A stretch of DNA of 53,328 bases. Source: Chthoniobacteraceae bacterium. GTDB lineage: Bacteria > Verrucomicrobiota > Verrucomicrobiia > Chthoniobacterales > Chthoniobacteraceae. A program made the translations under genes and the position numbers. The stretch spans positions 1-53,328 of the forward strand of contig CANJZW010000026.1 in assembly GCA_947479475.1 (NCBI GenBank), given 5' to 3'. The notes below the pieces were generated by a model. The model did no database searches. It was not told the DNA's origin and saw nothing but the letters and a program-made list of their open reading frames with translations. Below, piece by piece: positions 8,902 through 20,922 of the stretch; within the stretch, counting starts at the first letter, position 1; each line of letters opens with the position of its first letter.

Positions 8902-9025
8902 CGCCAGGACTCCCGTAATTGCATAAATTATTGAACCCAAACGATCTAGCGGCACTCCGCCGGGCTGGCCCGCCGCCTGCTCCAAGTCTTCACCGTCAGA
9001 CCAACGTCTAAGCACCAATCTTCTT

Positions 9026-10972
<1,947 letters not shown>

Positions 10973-11090
10973 GCGGCAAGAGCTTCTCTAAAACTTTACC
11001 CTGCTGAGCGATGGGTTTCGCTTGTTCGAAATCCGCCCGCCGGCTGGTAAACCTGAAAACCAAACCAACAGAACAACCAGAAAGACCACC

Positions 11091-11384
11091 ATGAGTGTTA
11101 AAATTCGGCCCCTCGGTGATCGGGTTCTCGTAAAACCGATCGAGGAAACAGAAGTTAAAAAAGGCGGGATCATTATCCCAGACACCGCGAAGGAAAAACC
11201 CCAGGAAGCTGAAGTCATTGCCATCGGCACAGGCAAACACGACGAACACGGCAAGAAGATCGAGTTCACCGTGAAAAAAGGCGACAAGGTTATTATCTCC
11301 AAGTACGGCGGCACGGAAGTGAAGCTCAACGGCGAATCCTACCTCATCCTCCGCGAAGACGACATTCTCGGAATTCTCGGCTAA
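11091..11384 (+). CDS. groES: co-chaperonin GroES
   Basis: This is a 97-residue GroES beginning [20 protein letters not shown]. It carries the mobile loop around residues 16-32 ([13 protein letters not shown]) and the conserved [19 protein letters not shown] end. The frame is open further upstream, but ATG 11091 gives the standard length and aligns with the family N terminus. GroES caps the GroEL ring during ATP-driven folding. It lies 48 nt before groEL, clearly one operon, and 118 nt after dnaK. Confidence 0.97.
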   Translation: MSVKIRPLGDRVLVKPIEETEVKKGGIIIPDTAKEKPQEAEVIAIGTGKHDEHGKKIEFTVKKGDKVIISKYGGTEVKLNGESYLILREDDILGILG

Positions 11385-11420
11385 TTGCTAGAGACAAACC
11401 TTTTCAATCTAAACCACTAA

Positions 11421-13064
<1,644 letters not shown>

Positions 13065-13087
13065 GTCGCCAGATAGGTTTAAAAAAA

Positions 13088-13126
13088 AGCGCCGGGTCTC
13101 TGAAAGGAGTCCGGCGCTCTTTTTTT
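13088..13126 (+). terminator. rho-independent terminator after groEL
   Basis: AGCGCCGG (13088-13095) pairs with CCGGCGCT (13111-13118) around a 15-nt loop that can pair further. A T run follows at 13120-13126 and an A run precedes the stem, so it could also act leftward on xer transcription. Confidence 0.9.
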
Positions 13127-13146
13127 GCCTCCCCGGCCGGTTGGCA

Positions 13147-13182
13147 CGTGGAACGTGAAACGTGAAACGTGAAACGTGAACG
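13147..13182. repeat. heptanucleotide tandem repeat (CGTGAAA)n
   Basis: About five units of CGTGAAA, the first being the variant CGTGGAA, run between the groEL terminator and the 3' end of the xer gene. It is a simple tandem repeat, too short and too regular for CRISPR. Confidence 0.85.
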
Positions 13183-13205
13183 CCCTGCGGGCGCGTGTCT
13201 GCGGC

Positions 13206-14108
13206 TCAGGCGCGGGGGTGGGCCTCGTCGTAGGCGGTGCGCAGGCGTTCGATGCTGACGTGTGTGTAGATTTGGGTGGTTGAAAGACTGGCGTGGCCCA
13301 AAAGAGCCTGGACGCTGCGGAGGTCCGCTCCCGCATCCAGGAGATGGGTCGCGAAGGAATGCCGAAGTTTGTGCGGGCTCACCTCCAACGGGATGGTCGT
13401 GTGCCGCAGATAGCGTTTTAAAAGAGACCAGACCGCCGTGGCGCTCAAACGTTTCCGAGCCTTGTTTAAAAAAAGAGGGCCGGCGTCCACCTTCGCCGCC
13501 TGTCTGTATTGCTGGATCGCAACGAGTGCGGGGGCACCCACGGGAACAACGCGTTCCTTGCGGCCCTTTCCGAGCACACGCACGGATTCGGAATACGGGT
13601 CGATATCTGCGGCATTGAGGCTGGTAAGTTCCGCCAAACGCAGGCCGCTTGAATAAAAAAGCTCCAGGATCGCGGCATCCCGCTGCGGCATCCACACTGG
13701 GGCCTGCTTTTCTTTTGGAATCCGCATCGGCGCGCCTAGCAGTTCGTCGATCTGTGCCGCGGTGAGCACAAAGGGAAGCTTCCGGCCAAGTTTCGGCAGC
13801 TGGACTTGTTTGAGCGGGTTATCTTTGAGTGCGAATCGCTCGGAAAGAAAACGGTAGAAGGTGCGGAGCGCTGCAAAATGAAGGCGCACCGTGGGTTTCG
13901 CAAACCCCTCGGCGGCAAGCTTCATCAGGTAACGCCGGAAATCGCCGGGTTTGAGATCGGTCCAGCCGGGAAGATCCTCTCTGGAGGCGCGGAATTTGGT
14001 GAGGGCGTGCCGATAGTTGAGGAGGGTGCGAGGCGACACCCCTCGCTCGACTTCTAAGCAACGGAAAAACTCGGTGGAGTAACGGTCTGGACGGGCTCGG
14101 ATTTTCAC
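13206..14108 (-). CDS. xerC: tyrosine recombinase XerC/XerD
   Basis: This is a 300-residue Xer recombinase. The N-terminal SAM-like DNA-binding domain (about 10-95) contains SPRTLLNYRHAL. The catalytic domain has the full residue set: R157 (SGLRLAE), K181 (GKGRKER), H246 and R249 (SPHKLRHSFATHLL), H272 (LLGHASL) and nucleophile Y281 (TQIYTHV). Length and motifs fit the housekeeping recombinases that resolve chromosome dimers at dif, rather than a phage integrase. XerC and XerD cannot be told apart here, so the symbol is provisional. The start codon is GTG at 14108. It lies alone on its strand between groEL and the PpiD-like gene. Confidence 0.88.
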   Translation of the reverse strand: MKIRARPDRYSTEFFRCLEVERGVSPRTLLNYRHALTKFRASREDLPGWTDLKPGDFRRYLMKLAAEGFAKPTVRLHFAALRTFYRFLSERFALKDNPLKQVQLPKLGRKLPFVLTAAQIDELLGAPMRIPKEKQAPVWMPQRDAAILELFYSSGLRLAELTSLNAADIDPYSESVRVLGKGRKERVVPVGAPALVAIQQYRQAAKVDAGPLFLNKARKRLSATAVWSLLKRYLRHTTIPLEVSPHKLRHSFATHLLDAGADLRSVQALLGHASLSTTQIYTHVSIERLRTAYDEAHPRA

Positions 14109-14250
14109 AAAGGGTGCGCTGGAGGTAAAAATGTGGATTTCGGCGGCTCAGCTTCGGAGAAACAAGTTGCGGGGACTTCCCCTGAGCTTCTACCTTAACA
14201 CGCTTACATCGGCGCTGACGCCACCCTTTTTCCCCAACCCAGTTCCAGCC

Positions 14251-15750
14251 ATGGTTAATATTTTCCGCCGCTTTCAGCAACCGCTGCTGATCATCCTCAC
14301 GGTTTTCGTCATCATCGCTTTCGTCGTCTTGTACGGAGGCCCGGGCACGCGCCTGGACAAGTTGGGATCGGACCGGGTTGCAACCATCTACGACCGGGGA
14401 GTCCAGCCCGCCGAGTACAGCAGCATCGGCCGCCAGTTCGAAATTTGCCGGATGCTTGGGATGTTCGACCTCGTCATTCCATTAGCGCAAAACGCCCGTT
14501 CCATGGCGGACGTGACAGACAACTACATCTGGAACACTTTTGTGCTGCGCCACGAGGCTCTGAAAATGGGGATTCAACCCACTGAACTGCAGGTCACGGA
14601 GGCCATCCAGCGGATGCCAGCCTTTCAAACCGCCGGCCAATACGATCATTCGCGCTATGCGCAGGCCCTTCAGACCGTGTTTGCACCGCGCGGGATGAAC
14701 TCCTCCCATCTCGAAGAACTTGTGCGTGATTCCATTCGCATGCAGGCGATTCGGGACATGCTTTCGGCAGGCTACGGGCCCTCGCCGGACGAGCTGGAGA
14801 AGGCTTATTCCAAACAGTTTCAAAAGGTGGAGGCGGCCGTCGTTCGCATCCCGAAGGAAGAGGTCGCCAAGCAGGTGAAGGTTTCAGACGAGGACCTCAA
14901 GGGCGCTTATGAATCTCGCAAAGACAATCTCAAGACCCCCGAAAAGAGGAAGGTCCAGTTCGCGGCGTTCGTTCTTCCAAAGAAAGAAAAAGACGGTCCG
15001 GCCTTGAATGCGTCTGACATGCAGAAGGTCGCGGACAAGGCCGATGATTTCGCTTCGGCACTTCTGGCCGAGGGAGCCAAGTTCGAGGAGGTCGCAAAGC
15101 GCCTTGGAGTGGAAGTGAAAACGCTTCCCGCCTTTGGTTTGGGAGAGCGCCTCGCCGAGCTTGGCAGCAACCCGCGGAACACCGCCGCCGCCTTCCAGCT
15201 CACGCCTGAAAAACCGTTTTCGGACACTCTGCAGACCCAGGAAGGTTACGTGGTGTTGAACCTTCTCGAAGTCCAGCCCTCCAAGCCGCTGACAATGGCT
15301 GAAGCCAAGGAGCAGTTGCTGGAGAGCTTGAAGCAGGACAAAGTCAGGGAAACCCTCTCCTTGAAAGCCGCGGAGGTGCGCAAGCAGCTCGAAGAAGGCC
15401 TTAAGGCGGGAAAACCCTTCGCGCAGGCAGCCGTGGCCACCGGATTCAAGGCCGAGGTGCTGGAACCTTTTTCACGTTCCGACAGCAAACTGAAGGGCGA
15501 CGATGCCACTCTGATTCAAAACAGCGCGACAGAACTCAAGCCAGGTCAGATCAGTGCGCCGCTTGATGGTCCTGCAGGGCCTGTCCTCGTCTATGTGACG
15601 AAGCGCCAACCCGTGGACCCCGCAGACCTCGAAAAGCAAAAGGAGACACTTCTTCCCATGCTCGAAACTCAGCGCGTCGACGGCCTGCTTTCCGAATGGA
15701 TCGACAGGCAGCGCACCGCAGCCGGCTTGCAGATGAACCAGAGTCGCTAG
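14251..15750 (+). CDS. PpiD/SurA-like periplasmic folding chaperone
   Basis: This 499-residue protein is held in the inner membrane by one N-terminal helix (about residues 10-31, QQPLLIILTVFVIIAF). The periplasmic part has a SurA/PpiD-type N-terminal helical region (about 45-200), then a parvulin-like stretch (about 225-350) with the LGLGERLAELG and QTQEGYVVLNLLEVQPSKP segments typical of PpiC folds. The parvulin core looks divergent, so isomerase activity is uncertain and the role may be chaperone only. ATG 14251 puts the membrane helix at the usual place; longer upstream frames add a non-membrane extension. It heads a rightward cluster with a TPR protein 33 nt downstream, consistent with outer-membrane or secreted protein biogenesis. 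Confidence 0.82.
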   Translation: MVNIFRRFQQPLLIILTVFVIIAFVVLYGGPGTRLDKLGSDRVATIYDRGVQPAEYSSIGRQFEICRMLGMFDLVIPLAQNARSMADVTDNYIWNTFVLRHEALKMGIQPTELQVTEAIQRMPAFQTAGQYDHSRYAQALQTVFAPRGMNSSHLEELVRDSIRMQAIRDMLSAGYGPSPDELEKAYSKQFQKVEAAVVRIPKEEVAKQVKVSDEDLKGAYESRKDNLKTPEKRKVQFAAFVLPKKEKDGPALNASDMQKVADKADDFASALLAEGAKFEEVAKRLGVEVKTLPAFGLGERLAELGSNPRNTAAAFQLTPEKPFSDTLQTQEGYVVLNLLEVQPSKPLTMAEAKEQLLESLKQDKVRETLSLKAAEVRKQLEEGLKAGKPFAQAAVATGFKAEVLEPFSRSDSKLKGDDATLIQNSATELKPGQISAPLDGPAGPVLVYVTKRQPVDPADLEKQKETLLPMLETQRVDGLLSEWIDRQRTAAGLQMNQSR

Positions 15751-15783
15751 AACGAGGCCTGCCGTTTTCCTCTGGAGCACAGC

Positions 15784-16128
15784 ATGGACGCCGCCATTGA
15801 AGAGTTGTTCGACGATGCCAACGGTGACCTTGCCCTTGGAGAACTGGATTCGGCGGTGATCAAGTACGGCCGCTGCACCGAATTGGCTCCGGACTTTTTC
15901 GAGGCGTGGCACGCTCTTGGCATGGCCCAAATGAAAACGGGCCACTTTCCCGAGGCCATCGCCGCCGGTTTACGGGCGGTGGAACTGCATCCCAAAGACC
16001 AGCTTGCCTGGTCGAGTCTCTCCCTCTTTTATGTACGGAACGGGCAGATTCCCGAGGCCGAGGCCGCTGGGGCCAAGGCGAGAGTCCTTGGTTGGGGCGA
16101 ACAGTTGAAGGGGAAGCCGACGCAATGA
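15784..16128 (+). CDS. small TPR-repeat protein
   Basis: This 114-residue protein is made of about three tetratricopeptide-like helical pairs. AWHALGMAQMKTGHFPEAI shows the W-L-G-x-A...G-x-x-x-x-A spacing of TPRs, with a degenerate unit before it and another after it (AWSSLSLFYVRNGQIPEAE). There is no signal peptide, so it is probably cytoplasmic. A GGAG ribosome site lies about 9 nt before the ATG. Its stop codon overlaps the next start as ATGA, indicating translational coupling. TPR proteins are protein-binding scaffolds; the partner is unknown. Confidence 0.8.
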   Translation: MDAAIEELFDDANGDLALGELDSAVIKYGRCTELAPDFFEAWHALGMAQMKTGHFPEAIAAGLRAVELHPKDQLAWSSLSLFYVRNGQIPEAEAAGAKARVLGWGEQLKGKPTQ

Positions 16129-16748
16129 AGACAGGTGTCATCGACGCGGAAAGTGACATCCGTGTGCACGCCGCGCCGCCCGCCATCGGCCGCGTCGGTG
16201 AGATGATTCGGCGTTGCACCCGCGCGCTGTGTGTGAGCGCCTGCCTCGTTGTCTTCCCTCTCACCCACGGCTTTGGCCAGGGCACAGAGCCCGGGTACAA
16301 TTTTGACATCGGCAGGATTGCCGAGCAGGGAGCCGCCGCCCAGGTGGCCGTCGAAGAGGTTGTGCATCCGGAAAAAAAAGGACGGCTTCTGCGGCTTCCA
16401 AAGGCGGTGCTTCCCATTGTCCGAGGCATTTCCGTGCGCTTTGAACGAATTCACGCGGCGGCACTCGATGAAATTCCAGCGGCCGTTCAGGCGCTTGCAA
16501 AAACAACTCGCGTCCAAATGCAACGGGTCGCTTTTTTTGCGCCTGGCGATCCCGTGCCGCGTCTGATGGCGGACGAGGCCGTGGTGCGCTCGCCGGGAGA
16601 GTGGATCCTGAAGGGCGTTTTGCTGGAGGGTCGGCCGAGTGTTCCGGAGTGCCGGCTCGTTTGGAACAAGGGTGAGGCGCGGCTCGCATTTTCAAAAGGG
16701 AAAACACTCGGGTTTGGGGAGTTGCTGGCTGCGAAAGAAGTTCAATAG
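16125..16748 (+). CDS. exported protein of unknown function
   Basis: I do not recognise this 207-residue protein. The ATG at 16125 overlaps the TPR stop codon (ATGA). An internal ATG at 16203 would place a signal peptide at the N terminus (RRCTRALCVSACLVVFPL, cleavage near GFGQG), giving a 181-residue precursor. The coupled start gives the signal a 26-residue leader. The mature part is basic and mixed alpha/beta, with no cysteine pair or metal motif that I can see. Co-transcription with a PpiD-like chaperone and a TPR protein suggests an envelope role. The nearby sialidase-like gene follows after 53 nt. Confidence 0.72.
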   Translation: MKTGVIDAESDIRVHAAPPAIGRVGEMIRRCTRALCVSACLVVFPLTHGFGQGTEPGYNFDIGRIAEQGAAAQVAVEEVVHPEKKGRLLRLPKAVLPIVRGISVRFERIHAAALDEIPAAVQALAKTTRVQMQRVAFFAPGDPVPRLMADEAVVRSPGEWILKGVLLEGRPSVPECRLVWNKGEARLAFSKGKTLGFGELLAAKEVQ

Positions 16749-16801
16749 GCGAGGCTGGAGCTTTAAGCGGCAAACAAACAAAACAGGGAAACCTTCAAAA
16801 T

Positions 16802-18031
16802 ATGCTTAACATTTTCTTTGGACGAATGCTTGCCGGTGTTGTCTGGATCGTGGGTGTTTCAGGGAGTGTCTATGCTCTCCCTCCAAAACAGGGGAACGCT
16901 AAAAAGCCGGAGGTCCAGGGCGTGCGTTCTTTGGAGGTGATCGCAGATGGCAACCGTCTGCACATGCTTTTGGGTGAGTCAGCGGATCCCGCGGCAATCC
17001 CCGTTCTGAGTCATTCCACATCCATGGACGGAGGTGAAACGTGGTCTACGCCGGTGCCAGTGGGTAGCCTCGCCTCGCCGCCCCACGGCCTGCACCGCGG
17101 CTCGGACGCACGCATCGCGGCGCATGGAGACAACGTGGTCGCCGCATGGACTAGCGCAGGCACCGACTCCTGGGGTAGCGGGCCGATCACAGTGGTCACC
17201 TCCGCGGATCGTGGAGCCCACTGGAAACCCGCCGCAAACCCCGCGGACGACGGGCTCACCGACGGCCATAATTTCCTCGCTTTGAATTCGGACGCAACCG
17301 GCCGGTTCCACCTCGCCTGGCTCGATAAACGGGATGGCGAACGCGGCTTGCGTTATTCCTATTCGAAGGACGGAGGCCAGCACTGGGAAGCCAACCACAC
17401 GGCGGCGCCAAAAACATGCGAGTGTTGCTGGAACTCCATCGCGCCACTCTCCAATGGCGGCGTTGCGATCTTGTTTCGGGACCGTTCCCCGCGCGATATG
17501 AAGGTGGTGACCTCCCGCGGCGGCGAGGGCTGGAACACGCCGGTGCCTGTGGGCGACTTTCAATGGCAGTTCAACGCCTGTCCCCATGTGGGAGGCGCTC
17601 TGGTGCGCCGCCCCACCGCCTCCGGGGACCAGTTGCATGCGGCCGTTTGGACGGGTGCGGCGGGAGCTTCGGGGCTCTACCATCTGCGCTCTGAGGACGG
17701 GGGCGGCACTTGGACGAAGCCGCACAAAATGAATGTACCGCTTGCCTGGCATCCCGCCCTTGCGGTCCACGCCGGCGGCCGTTTGGTGGCGGTGTGGGAT
17801 ACGATGGCAGCCGTGGCCCCCGAAACATGGGGCGCCCTATCCTCGGACGGTGGTTCGACGTGGGAGGCGCCGGTCCGCTTGTCGGCTCCGGAGGCTCCTG
17901 CAGCGCATCCCCGGGTGGTGGCGGTTCAAGATGGGTTCCGCGTGTTTTGGACGGAGGAAATTCCGGCTCAGCCCGCCCGCCTGCGCAGCGTCGTTTTTGG
18001 TGCGGGGGCGAAATTGCAGGCGTCTCGATAA
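16802..18031 (+). CDS. exported sialidase-like Asp-box (BNR) protein
   Basis: This is a 409-residue protein with a signal peptide (about 1-25, ending VYA). Asp-box motifs S-x-D-x-G-x-x-W recur at about 74-81 (SMDGGETW), 134-141 (SADRGAHW), 188-195 (SKDGGQHW) and twice more (SEDGGGTW, SSDGGSTW). These mark a six-bladed sialidase-fold propeller. A CECC cluster (206-209) followed by WNS sits in a central blade. The arginine triad and Tyr/Glu of true neuraminidases cannot be assigned by eye, so a non-hydrolytic or other glycan-binding role is possible. It is likely periplasmic or secreted. It ends 14 nt from the convergent exporter operon. Confidence 0.8.
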   Translation: MLNIFFGRMLAGVVWIVGVSGSVYALPPKQGNAKKPEVQGVRSLEVIADGNRLHMLLGESADPAAIPVLSHSTSMDGGETWSTPVPVGSLASPPHGLHRGSDARIAAHGDNVVAAWTSAGTDSWGSGPITVVTSADRGAHWKPAANPADDGLTDGHNFLALNSDATGRFHLAWLDKRDGERGLRYSYSKDGGQHWEANHTAAPKTCECCWNSIAPLSNGGVAILFRDRSPRDMKVVTSRGGEGWNTPVPVGDFQWQFNACPHVGGALVRRPTASGDQLHAAVWTGAAGASGLYHLRSEDGGGTWTKPHKMNVPLAWHPALAVHAGGRLVAVWDTMAAVAPETWGALSSDGGSTWEAPVRLSAPEAPAAHPRVVAVQDGFRVFWTEEIPAQPARLRSVVFGAGAKLQASR

Positions 18032-18045
18032 AAGGCGGTACGCGC

Positions 18046-18969
18046 CTATTTGGCGTTTAAATAAACGTCCATTTGTTGGCCGGCGTAGACGGGAACGTTG
18101 CCACGTTCGAACTGGAAGATGACCTGTAGCACCCGGGTATCGACGCGCTCTCCGCTTTCTCCGGTCAAAGAGCGTTTTGGTAAAATGTAAGGTTCGATCC
18201 GAACGAACCGCAGAGGGATCGGGGCGTGGCGGGAGCCCTTGATAAAAGCAACCCCTTCGCAGCCCGCCTTGACCCGCGGAGCGTTGTCTTCGTCCACGTC
18301 GGTCCGCAGTTGGAAGCTGTCCGTGCGCCCCAGAAGCAGGCTTACCTCGGCGGCGCTGGGAACGGCGTATTCACCGGCGTGGATATTGACCTGAAGAACC
18401 GTGCCGCTTCTCGGAGCGCGGATAAGAAGAAGATCTCGCTGAACCCCGGCCCGGGTCAGTTGCGCGCGTGCTGCGGCAAGTTCGCTTTTGCGGGACTCCA
18501 CGCGGCTGGCCGCCGCGCGCAGGGCGAATTGGGTTCGTTGTTTTTCATCAATGCTCACAACCCGGTTTTCTCCCAGTTGGACGACGCGGTTCCACTGGTC
18601 CTGCTTATCGGCTAGGGCGATGTCCGCTTCCGTGATGGACGCTTGAATTGCCAGGACGTTCGCCTCCTGCACTCCAATCAAGGCTTCCGCATCCCGGGTG
18701 TCCTGTTCGAAGAGCACGTCCCCTGCGGAAACCCCGTCGCCCACTTTCACTTTTACAGATGCCACAAGCCCTGCAATGGCTGGCGCGATCCGCACATTTT
18801 CCTCGATCCCTTCGACGATGCCTCGCGCCCCGATCGAGTCGGCATACGGCGCGGAGGCCGGTTCCGCCAGCGGAGGAACCGGAGGCTCCACTACATTTTG
18901 TTTGCGCACGAGGTTGGCAGCGAGGCCAATGCCAGCGAGCGCTATGAAGAACGAAACACGCTTAAACAT
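18046..18969 (-). CDS. HlyD/DevB-like membrane fusion protein of an ABC exporter
   Basis: This is a 307-residue periplasmic adaptor. An N-terminal membrane anchor (about 1-21, MFKRVSFFIALAGIGLAANL) is followed by a lipoyl-like half (GLVASVKVKVGDGVSAGDVL), a coiled-coil hairpin (about 110-180), the second lipoyl half (IRAPRSGTVLQVNIHAGEY) and a beta-barrel domain. The chosen ATG at 18969 overlaps the end of the ATPase gene by 8 nt; a start at 18987 is possible. It is the last gene of a three-gene leftward exporter operon. Such adaptors link the inner-membrane ABC pump to an outer-membrane TolC-type channel, which is not encoded here. Confidence 0.88.
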   Translation of the reverse strand: MFKRVSFFIALAGIGLAANLVRKQNVVEPPVPPLAEPASAPYADSIGARGIVEGIEENVRIAPAIAGLVASVKVKVGDGVSAGDVLFEQDTRDAEALIGVQEANVLAIQASITEADIALADKQDQWNRVVQLGENRVVSIDEKQRTQFALRAAASRVESRKSELAAARAQLTRAGVQRDLLLIRAPRSGTVLQVNIHAGEYAVPSAAEVSLLLGRTDSFQLRTDVDEDNAPRVKAGCEGVAFIKGSRHAPIPLRFVRIEPYILPKRSLTGESGERVDTRVLQVIFQFERGNVPVYAGQQMDVYLNAK

Positions 18970-19690
18970 AAAGGGATTGGCATGCATCAGGACCATGCAC
19001 CGCTTTGATGTGGCCATCCTCCATTTCTGCGATGCGGTCGGCAAAAGAAAAAATCCGGCTGTCGTGGGTGACGACAATCACGCAGCGGTCTGGTCGGCAG
19101 GCGCGTTCTTTGAGCAGCTCCAAAACGCGTCTACCGGAGGCGGCATCAAGCGCCGCCGTAGGTTCGTCACAAATAAGCAGCCGCGGCTCGTGTACGAGCG
19201 CGCGGGCGATTGCCACGCGTTGTTGCTGGCCGCCGGAAAGCTGGGTGGGTAAGGCCTGCAGCTTCTCGCCAATCCCCACTTCTTTCAACAGAGCGGCGGC
19301 GGCTTTTTCGGCCTCGGAGCGTGAACTGCCATTCAGAAGCATTGGAACGGTTACGTTTTCCAACGCGGTCCACGTGGGGATTAGATTAAATTGCTGAAAG
19401 ACGAAACCAACGTTTTTCCCGCGAAAGGCCGTCAGCTTTCCCTGGCTAAGTTTGGAGAGGTCCTGGCCGAAAACGGTGACGGCGCCGGCGTTGTAGTGCA
19501 GCGTGCCGCAGATGACGCTGAGCAGGGTGGTTTTACCACAGCCCGAAGGTCCTACAATCATGAGAAGCTCGCCGCAACGAGCCTCAAAATCGACGCTCTT
19601 GAGGGCGTGGACTACAGAGTCCCCGTTGCTGTAGGTCTTGCCGAGGCCAGCCGTTTTGACCGCGAAATCCGGAACAGGAGGCGCACTCAT
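18962..19690 (-). CDS. ABC transporter ATPase, DevA/MacB/LolD type
   Basis: This 242-residue nucleotide-binding subunit has Walker A GPSGCGKT (47-54), Q-loop Q99-Q100, signature LSGGQQQR (151-158), Walker B LLICDEPT (171-178) and H-loop H209. The sequence class (GKTYSNGD...VHALKSVDFE, NLIPTWTALENV) is the MacB/LolD/DevA group that powers FtsX-like permeases. It overlaps the permease gene by 4 nt (ATGA) and the adaptor gene by 8 nt, so the three products are translationally coupled. The substrate may be a lipid, lipoprotein, glycolipid or drug and cannot be read. Confidence 0.93.
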   Translation of the reverse strand: MSAPPVPDFAVKTAGLGKTYSNGDSVVHALKSVDFEARCGELLMIVGPSGCGKTTLLSVICGTLHYNAGAVTVFGQDLSKLSQGKLTAFRGKNVGFVFQQFNLIPTWTALENVTVPMLLNGSSRSEAEKAAAALLKEVGIGEKLQALPTQLSGGQQQRVAIARALVHEPRLLICDEPTAALDAASGRRVLELLKERACRPDRCVIVVTHDSRIFSFADRIAEMEDGHIKAVHGPDACQSLYV

Positions 19691-20820
19691 TTGAAGACCA
19701 TCGCCGCCTCGGTGCGCGCGATTTTAATCAGGCCGACCAACGCGGACAAAAGACAGATGAAGACGATCACCACGCCGGTGAATGCCAGAATCTGCCACGG
19801 CATGTAGAAAGGGGGCTGTCCTTTTTGGAGGACCGCGTTCCCAAACAGCGCAGCCAGGCCGACGCCCAGACCGTACCCAATGAATCCCACGGTGAAGGCT
19901 TGGAGAACGACCATTTGGGCGAGTACACCGAAACTGGCGCCCATGGCTTTGAGCGCGGCAAGGTAGCGCATGTTTTCATGGACGAAGAGGTAGAAGGTCT
20001 GCCCTGCAATGGCTATTCCGACAACGATACCGAGGAGCACGACCGTACCGAAGGATATGGGGATGCCTGTGTTGCGGATGTACCAGACGAGCGTGTCCCA
20101 GGCGACTTGATCCGAACTGAAGGCGCGCAACCCACTCAGCGCGGAAATGCGCCGCAAAAGCTCTGGGACGGGCACGCCGGGCTTGGGCTGGACGAGAATA
20201 AAGGAAAGAAGTTTGCGCTGAAGAGGGGCATATTCGAGGGCTCGCGAGTAGGTGGTGAACACGTAGGGCTGCCCCAAAAAAGAACGCTCGGTTTCACAGA
20301 TGCCCACCACGCGGGCTTCCTTGTCATTGATTTCGAAAACAGCCCCGACCTTGAGGCTGATACCCCGCTTCCTGAATTTTTCAAGCGCCACCTGGTCAAC
20401 AATGACTGCGTTGGGGAGGCGTAGATCTTCGATCCGCCCCTCACGCATCTTTGCGGGGCGCCCCACAAGGCTGGCGCTATCGAGCCCCGTCAGCTGCACG
20501 CCCTGAAAGGTTCCGTCCGGGAGCCGTGCCTGGAGGATGTTCCAGAAAAGGGGTACCGCCCACTCTACACCAACCACGGAACGCACGCGCTGCACTTCCA
20601 CTTCGCGCATCGGGACCACTTCGTTGACTTGCTCGACTTTGGAATCCGCCACCCAAATCGGGACGCGGATGTTTCGCACCGTCGCCGTGGTCCAAAGAAG
20701 GAGCCCGCAGAAGACTGAGGTTTGCTGCGACATGAGGAGGGCGCAGAAGCTCAGTCCGCAGACCAGCATTGCGTATTTTGCGCGGTCGCCAAACAGCATT
20801 TTAAGCGCCAGTCGAAGCAT
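19687..20820 (-). CDS. ABC transporter permease, FtsX/DevC-like
   Basis: This 377-residue permease has the FtsX/MacB topology: one N-terminal helix (about 15-40), a long periplasmic domain (about 45-255) and three C-terminal helices (about 257-285, 305-330, 345-370). The end pattern (MRYLAALKAMGAS, then ALVGLIKIARTEAA) is typical of DevC/FtsX proteins, where the P-A-x-x-L-R element contacts the ATPase. It is the first gene of the leftward exporter operon and overlaps the ATPase gene. It starts at ATG 20820, 102 nt from the divergent RND-type adaptor gene. Confidence 0.9.
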   Translation of the reverse strand: MLRLALKMLFGDRAKYAMLVCGLSFCALLMSQQTSVFCGLLLWTTATVRNIRVPIWVADSKVEQVNEVVPMREVEVQRVRSVVGVEWAVPLFWNILQARLPDGTFQGVQLTGLDSASLVGRPAKMREGRIEDLRLPNAVIVDQVALEKFRKRGISLKVGAVFEINDKEARVVGICETERSFLGQPYVFTTYSRALEYAPLQRKLLSFILVQPKPGVPVPELLRRISALSGLRAFSSDQVAWDTLVWYIRNTGIPISFGTVVLLGIVVGIAIAGQTFYLFVHENMRYLAALKAMGASFGVLAQMVVLQAFTVGFIGYGLGVGLAALFGNAVLQKGQPPFYMPWQILAFTGVVIVFICLLSALVGLIKIARTEAAMVFK

Positions 20821-20922
20821 GTGCCTTGATCCAACCAGTGAGGAGCCCTAGCGTCAATGCCCCGGGCTGGATCACTGGATGGCTGTCGTATTTAGGGAAG
20901 GCTTTGAAAAAAGGCGCAATTT

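Noticed and set aside
8744-9025. CIRCE or HAIR heat-shock operator before dnaK
   Set aside because: Neither TTAGCACTC-N9-GAGTGCTAA nor CTTGAGT-N7-ACTCAAG is present; only one ACTCAAG half-site occurs near 8749.
11025-11065. tRNA T-arm-like GTTCGAAATC before groES
   Set aside because: No acceptor stem, D-arm or anticodon arm can be drawn around it.
13141-13185. CRISPR array
   Set aside because: The unit is only 7 nt with no spacers; it is a simple tandem repeat.
18033-18047. Small AGGCG/CGCCT hairpin between the sialidase-like and adaptor genes
   Set aside because: Only a 5-bp stem without a proper T run; too weak to call a terminator.
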